A stretch of DNA of 64,000 nucleotides from Tropicimonas marinistellae (GTDB lineage Bacteria > Pseudomonadota > Alphaproteobacteria > Rhodobacterales > Rhodobacteraceae). Both the position numbers and the translations under genes were made by a program. The notes beneath the pieces were generated by a model. That model searched no databases and was not told the origin of the DNA. It saw only the letters and a program-made list of their open reading frames with translations. Numbering within the stretch: the first letter of the stretch is position 1; the number at the start of each line of letters is the position of its first letter. The stretch lies in NCBI RefSeq assembly GCF_001509585.1, contig NZ_LNCI01000003.1, positions 124,001 to 188,000 on the forward strand. The letters are read 5' to 3'. Below are positions 59,964-64,000 of the stretch, piece after piece.

Positions 59964-60797
59964 TCAGCCTTTGACCGCGCCCTGGGTGAGGCCGGAGATC
60001 AGGCGCTTCTGCACCAGCAGGAACAGGACGGTGGCCGGCATCGCGCCGACGATGCCGCCAGCAGTCAGAAGGCCCCATTGCACCTCGTACTCGCCGATCA
60101 ACGTCTGCACCGCGACGGTGATGGTTCGCACGTTGCGGCCGCCGAGCGTCAGCGCGTAGAGGTATTCGTTCCAGGCGGTGATGAAAATGTAGATACCGGT
60201 GGCGATGATCCCCGGCAGGCAAAGCGGCAGCACGACCCGCAGCATGGCGCCGAGACGCGTGCAGCCGTCGGTCATCGCGGCTTCGTCCAGCGATCGGGGG
60301 ATGCCGTTCATGTAGCTCGTCATCATCCAGACCGAGAACGGGATGGCGATGGTCGAGTTGGCGATGATGAGTGCAAGGTGACTGTCCAGTAGCCCAAGGA
60401 CCCGCATCAGCACGAAGAGTGGCAGGATCAGCAGCACCAATGGGAACATGTTGATCAGCAAGAACTGCATCATCAGCATCCGGCGTCCCCGGAAGGTGAA
60501 GCGGGAGAACGAATATGCCGCCGTAACGGACAGCGACAGTCCGACGACGACGGTGCCGCTCGCGACGATGAAACTGTCGAGCAGGTTGTCGGCGAAACCC
60601 ACGGTGCGGAACAGGCGGGTGTAGTTTTCGACCGTGGCGCCAGAGATCGAAGGACCCACCGTAAACAGCCGGCTTTCCGGTGTAATCGACGTCAGGAACA
60701 TCCAGAGGTAGGGGCCAAGCGTGAAGGCGAGGATTGCCAGCATCGGCAGGTCCACCGTCAGTATCCGGCGACGCAGGGATTTCCGCTTGAGTGCCAT
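59964..60797 (-). CDS. Carbohydrate ABC transporter permease (MalG/UgpE-like)
   Basis: A 277-residue permease with six hydrophobic segments and the EAA loop [26 protein letters not shown] (about 185-210). Start and upstream stop share one base (TGATG), so it is coupled with the first permease. It forms the heterodimeric channel of the sugar importer. Confidence 0.92.
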   Translation of the reverse strand: MALKRKSLRRRILTVDLPMLAILAFTLGPYLWMFLTSITPESRLFTVGPSISGATVENYTRLFRTVGFADNLLDSFIVASGTVVVGLSLSVTAAYSFSRFTFRGRRMLMMQFLLINMFPLVLLILPLFVLMRVLGLLDSHLALIIANSTIAIPFSVWMMTSYMNGIPRSLDEAAMTDGCTRLGAMLRVVLPLCLPGIIATGIYIFITAWNEYLYALTLGGRNVRTITVAVQTLIGEYEVQWGLLTAGGIVGAMPATVLFLLVQKRLISGLTQGAVKG

Positions 60798-61723
60798 CAG
60801 CGAAGGGCCTTTCCGGTGCGGCGCAGGTAGATCACCACGATGATCATCAGCAGGATCGTGAAGGTAACGGCCAGCGCGGAACCGTATCCGAAGTCGAGAT
60901 TGGTGCGCGCCTTGATGAAGGCATAGAGCGGCAACGTGTAGGTGGCGTAGCCCGGCCCCCCACCCGTCATGACGAAGATGACGTCAAAGGAATTGGCGAC
61001 CCAAATGACACGCAGCAGGACGGCGGTGACAAGAACACCGGAGATGCCCGGCAGTGTGATGTGCCTGAATTGTCGCCAGGCGGAAGCGCCGTCGATCGAG
61101 GCGGCTTCGTAGTAGCTTTTCGGAATGGCCTGCAGGCCGGCCAGGATCATGACCGCGAAGAAGGGAAATCCCTGCCAGGTGAGCGTCAGCATGATGGCGC
61201 CGAGCGCGGTATCTGGATTGGCAAGCCACGGCACGGAGCTCTGGATTACCCCCAGCCGCAGCAGGAAGTCGTTCATGACGCCGTAATTGCTGTCGTAGAT
61301 CCAGGCCCACATCAGCGCGATCACGACCGAGGGCAGTGCCCAGGGGATGATGATCAGCGCACGGGCAAGCGGCCGCCACGGGAAATCCTGGTTGAGAAGC
61401 AACGCCGTGACGAGCCCCAGCAGGAGCTGGGCGGGCACGGTCACACCGATCCAGATTAGCGTGTGGCGGAGCGAGATCCAGAAGACCTCGTCGTGGAACA
61501 CGGCGCGGAAATTGTCCAAGCCAATGAAATCGAAGTCTTTCGGGCGGAACAGAACGTACTCGTGAAGGCTCATCCAAGCGGTCTGGAGCATCGGCAGAAA
61601 GACGATGGCGAGCGTCACCAGCACCGCTGGCGAGAGCATCGCATAGGGCAGAACCTGCCGGGCTAGCGAGCGGCGCACCGGACGTTCGGGCATGGCGTGG
61701 CGGGGAATGTCGGTGGCACTCAT
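60797..61723 (-). CDS. Carbohydrate ABC transporter permease (MalF/UgpA-like)
   Basis: A 308-residue permease with about six transmembrane segments. The EAA loop is YEAASIDGASAWRQFRHITLPGISG (about 222-246). ATG 61723 gives an N-terminal cytoplasmic tail (MSATDIPRHAMPERPVRRSL) before the first helix. The longer upstream frame is unlikely to be translated. It lies 88 bases after the binding protein, with a hairpin between. Confidence 0.9.
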   Translation of the reverse strand: MSATDIPRHAMPERPVRRSLARQVLPYAMLSPAVLVTLAIVFLPMLQTAWMSLHEYVLFRPKDFDFIGLDNFRAVFHDEVFWISLRHTLIWIGVTVPAQLLLGLVTALLLNQDFPWRPLARALIIIPWALPSVVIALMWAWIYDSNYGVMNDFLLRLGVIQSSVPWLANPDTALGAIMLTLTWQGFPFFAVMILAGLQAIPKSYYEAASIDGASAWRQFRHITLPGISGVLVTAVLLRVIWVANSFDVIFVMTGGGPGYATYTLPLYAFIKARTNLDFGYGSALAVTFTILLMIIVVIYLRRTGKALR

Positions 61724-61771
61724 CGGGCGTCGGGCTCTGTCGGGGCGAGCTTGGGTGGCATGGCGATCGGG

Positions 61772-61796
61772 CGGGGCGACGACTGACGCCGCCCCG
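61772..61796 (-). other. Intercistronic hairpin after the sugar binding-protein gene
   Basis: CGGGGCG (61772-61778) pairs with CGCCCCG (61790-61796), 15 bases beyond the stop of the binding-protein gene (61812). It probably protects the upstream message or attenuates transcription into the permease genes, as is usual in binding-protein operons. Confidence 0.55.
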
Positions 61797-61811
61797 TCGT
61801 GTTGGTTCGGG

Positions 61812-63032
61812 TCACTCGGCAAAGAGCTCGGCGATCTCGGCGTTCATATCTTCCGCGGCGATTTCCCCGGTGAGCGCGCGCTGCATCGCGACCGGCCAGA
61901 CCGTGTTGACGAAATCCGAGGTCTCGGAACGGTTGGGGAGCAGGTTCGCGAAGGGCAGGGAGTCCATCGTCGCCGTGACGAAACGCTCTGGGTGGAGCGA
62001 CCAGCCAGCGCTGTCGGTTTTCGTGACCGGAAGCTGGCCCGTTGCCTCGTTGAACATCGTGTTGTTGCCGGCCGTCGAGAGGAATGAGATCCACTTCCAC
62101 GCCGCGTCCTTGTCCTCGGCTGTGGAGAAAACGGCTGTGCTCTCGTCACCGAAAGCGGTCCAGTGGCCGCCACCGCATTCGGGCACCGGTGCCGCGGATA
62201 CCTTGTCGCCAAGCGCTTCGACCATGCCGTTGGCCGAACCGATGTGGTGGATGGTCATTGCCGTCGTTCCGGCCTTGAAGGCGCCGATGATCTCCTGGAA
62301 CCCGTCATTGGGGGCCGAGGGCGGGAACACGCCGTCCTCGCGGAACAGGTCGACGACAAACTTCGTGCCCGCCACGGCGGCTTCGGACTCCATTCCGCTT
62401 ACGAGATCGGCCCCTTCACGGCTGAGCGTGAGACTGGCCCAATGGTCGTGCCCGCCCTTGCCGCCCCGAAAGCCGAAGCCATAGACATCCATCTGCCCGT
62501 CGCCGTTGGTGTCCCGCGTGAGCGCCTTGGCGACCTCGCGGAATTCGTCGCAGGTCGACGGGACGCCGAGCCCGAGTTCGTCGAACATGTCGGCACGGTA
62601 GTAGAGATAGAGCGCGACATACTGCACCGGAAGGTAGTAGTTCTCACCGTCCGCAGCGGCGGTCAGGTCAAGCAGGTTGTCCAGAAGGTCGGCTTTGCCC
62701 TCCCAAGCGCCAATTCGCTCTCCGAGCGGCTCCAGTGCGCCCATTTCAAGAAGGCGCGGCTGGGCGAACATCTTGACCATCGCCGCATCCGGCGCGTTGC
62801 CACCGACGATCGACGTGTAGAGCGTATCGTAATAGCTGTTCCAGGGGACGTTCTCGGCCTCGATCGTGATGCCGGGATTGGCCTCCTCGAATGCCGCGAC
62901 CAATGCGTCCATCGGATTGTCGGCATTGTCGAAATGGTACCAGAAGCGCACCGTGCTGTCGGCGCTGGCAGCACTGGCCGCAAGTGCGAGTATGCTGGCG
63001 GTCAAACCAAGTCTGATAGTCGTGTTCATCAT
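61812..63032 (-). CDS. Carbohydrate ABC transporter substrate-binding protein
   Basis: A 406-residue precursor with a signal peptide (MMNTTIRLGLTASILALAASAASA). The mature part has the family-1 extracellular solute-binding fold: VRFWYHFDNADNPMDALVAAFEEANPGITIEAEN, then GENYYLPVQYVALYLYYRADMF. It binds a sugar or polyol in the periplasm for the two permeases downstream. GGGAGG precedes the start by 5 bases. It is 27 bases after the hydrolase gene. Confidence 0.92.
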   Translation of the reverse strand: MMNTTIRLGLTASILALAASAASADSTVRFWYHFDNADNPMDALVAAFEEANPGITIEAENVPWNSYYDTLYTSIVGGNAPDAAMVKMFAQPRLLEMGALEPLGERIGAWEGKADLLDNLLDLTAAADGENYYLPVQYVALYLYYRADMFDELGLGVPSTCDEFREVAKALTRDTNGDGQMDVYGFGFRGGKGGHDHWASLTLSREGADLVSGMESEAAVAGTKFVVDLFREDGVFPPSAPNDGFQEIIGAFKAGTTAMTIHHIGSANGMVEALGDKVSAAPVPECGGGHWTAFGDESTAVFSTAEDKDAAWKWISFLSTAGNNTMFNEATGQLPVTKTDSAGWSLHPERFVTATMDSLPFANLLPNRSETSDFVNTVWPVAMQRALTGEIAAEDMNAEIAELFAE

Positions 63033-63059
63033 CGTTTCCTCCCTTTGATGACTGTCCGT

Positions 63060-63968
63060 TCAGGCGATCACCTCCCGGAACGCCTCGCCCGCCCGCTCGA
63101 ATGCTTCTGTCGCTTCGGGCAGGGCATTTCCCATCTGCATGAACCCGTGGATCACGCCTCGGCAAAGATCATATCGGTCACTGCGTCCCACGGCCTTCAG
63201 GCGCGCCACCAGCAACTCGGTGTCGGATCGCAGCGGGTCGAGTTCCGCCGCGTTGAGATAGAGGAGGGGCAGACGCGCGAGCTCGCTGTCGGTGGCGCAG
63301 AGCGGAGCCACAAGGGGGTCAGCCCGATCTTCGGGTTGGGCGTACAGGTTCCAGTAGGCACGCATTCCCGCCCGCGTCAGGCCCGGTCCATCGGCCTGCT
63401 CGATATAGGAGTCCGTCTCGAAATCGGCGCCATAAACACCGTAGAACAGCAGAGCCGTCGCGGGCATCTCGCGCCGTTCGGCAAGGAGCCGTAGCATGAG
63501 TGCGAGGCAGAGGTTCGCCCCCGCGCTGTCCCCGGCAAGACTCCACCGCCGGTCCCGCGGGCGCGCCTCCCACGCCGCCAGACAATCGTCGAGGCCGAGG
63601 GGGTAGGGATGCTCGGGCGCGAGTCGATAATCGAATGTCAGAACCGGCGCCCGGCACGCGTTCGCCAACCGCCGGGCCGCGCCTTCGTGGGTCGCAGGTG
63701 AACAGAAGGCCCAGCCACCGCCATGAACCTGCAGGATCGCATCGCTGCCCTCGTCGTTGTCGGGAACGACGAGACGCGATGGCATGCCCGCGTGCAGGAC
63801 GGTCCGTGCCTCTGCCATCTCGGGCAGGTCTTCGTTCCAGCGAAGGTTGTTAAGCAGAGACAATGAACGCCCATGCATGGGCTCCACGTCCGTCGGGTGC
63901 GGCAGCCCGGCATCCTCGATTTCGAGCCTCTTCAGGACCGCCTTCATGGACGGGCTCGGATGTCTCAT
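63060..63968 (-). CDS. Alpha/beta hydrolase of the HSL/acetyl-esterase family
   Basis: A 302-residue esterase-like enzyme. The oxyanion motif HGGGWAF (about 81-87), the nucleophile GDSAGAN (about 147-153), the acid in AELDPLRSD and His in GVIHGFMQM (about 275) form the catalytic triad. It probably deacylates a carbohydrate or ester taken up by the adjacent importer. It starts within the stop of an upstream partial frame (ATGA) and is the first complete gene of the operon in the window. Confidence 0.88.
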   Translation of the reverse strand: MRHPSPSMKAVLKRLEIEDAGLPHPTDVEPMHGRSLSLLNNLRWNEDLPEMAEARTVLHAGMPSRLVVPDNDEGSDAILQVHGGGWAFCSPATHEGAARRLANACRAPVLTFDYRLAPEHPYPLGLDDCLAAWEARPRDRRWSLAGDSAGANLCLALMLRLLAERREMPATALLFYGVYGADFETDSYIEQADGPGLTRAGMRAYWNLYAQPEDRADPLVAPLCATDSELARLPLLYLNAAELDPLRSDTELLVARLKAVGRSDRYDLCRGVIHGFMQMGNALPEATEAFERAGEAFREVIA

Positions 63969-64000
63969 TGGGCGCTCCGCCCCGTCAGATCGGGGCCGAA
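63965..64000 (-). CDS. Possible end of the preceding gene (partial)
   Basis: On the minus strand a frame ending in TGA (63967-63965) codes for FGPDLTGRSAQ from the window edge. Its stop overlaps the hydrolase start in an ATGA, the same coupling seen elsewhere in this operon. Only 11 residues are visible, so it cannot be named. Operon logic would allow the missing sugar-ABC ATPase or a regulator. Confidence 0.35.
   Translation of the reverse strand, partial: FGPDLTGRSAQ

Noticed and set aside
1-64000. CRISPR array, transposase, integrase or prophage genes
   Set aside because: No direct-repeat arrays, IS-like ends with target duplications, or integrase motifs were found in the window.

Overview
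The window is a 64 kb, GC-rich (roughly 60-65 %) chromosomal segment with dense operons and frequent 4-base ATGA/GTGA gene overlaps. Gene content points to an alphaproteobacterium, most likely of the Rhodobacterales. The evidence is GapR (DUF2312), DUF1150 beside a small heat-shock protein, an IalB-family protein, a RutR operator, promoters of the TGATCC-N18-TA type used by Rhodobacter sigma-E, an FeS-type photolyase and a Rhodobacteraceae-like intergenic repeat. I see no insertion sequence, prophage, integrase or CRISPR array.

Layout: (1) 1-5.1 kb: AbrB-family membrane protein; an lpxD-like gene coupled to its own acyl carrier protein and ketoacyl-ACP synthase; a small cytochrome c; an IalB-family protein. 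(2) 5.6-7.2 kb: HerA-like ATPase (DUF853). (3) 7.4-17.1 kb: a probable photo-oxidative-stress and membrane-lipid island. A six-gene minus-strand operon encodes an FAD amine-oxidase-like enzyme, a Cfa-type methyltransferase, a chalcone-isomerase-like secreted protein, an MFS transporter and two DUF3833 proteins. Next to it lie two SDRs, an exported glutathione peroxidase and a prokaryotic (6-4)-type photolyase. Two matching sigma-E-like promoters were read here. (4) 17.2-22.2 kb: CorC/CNNM protein, Hint-domain protein, tRNA-Leu(UAG), trigger factor and an RTX protein. (5) 22.3-31.7 kb: RutR and its operator control a reductive pyrimidine (or hydantoin) degradation operon with its own NitT/TauT-type ABC transporter. 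(6) 31.7-45.8 kb: a phosphotransferase; a branched-chain-amino-acid-type (Liv) ABC transporter with a Tat-exported binding protein; a divergent ScfR-like regulator; a single-domain response regulator and an SSS-transporter/histidine-kinase fusion; a solitary FliM/FliN-like protein. (7) 45.8-54.2 kb: housekeeping and small conserved genes: DUF442, DksA-like, an eroded FadB-like protein, gapR, hsp20-DUF1150 with an RpoH-like promoter and a possible ROSE-type thermometer, DUF465, purE, a ProC-like gene, purK and DUF167. (8) 54.9-64 kb: DUF3299 protein, AraC regulator divergent from an exported MBL-fold hydrolase, then a minus-strand carbohydrate operon (alpha/beta hydrolase, ABC binding protein, two permeases, ketose-epimerase-like protein, Gfo/Idh/MocA oxidoreductase).

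The strongest candidate for an under-described system is region 3, where gene families tied to singlet-oxygen defence and phospholipid acyl-chain modification sit under matching ECF-type promoters together with proteins of unknown function. Secondary interest lies in the lpxD-ACP-KAS cassette, the catalytically eroded FadB-like protein and the heat-shock leader. All family names come from reading motifs by eye; no database search was run.
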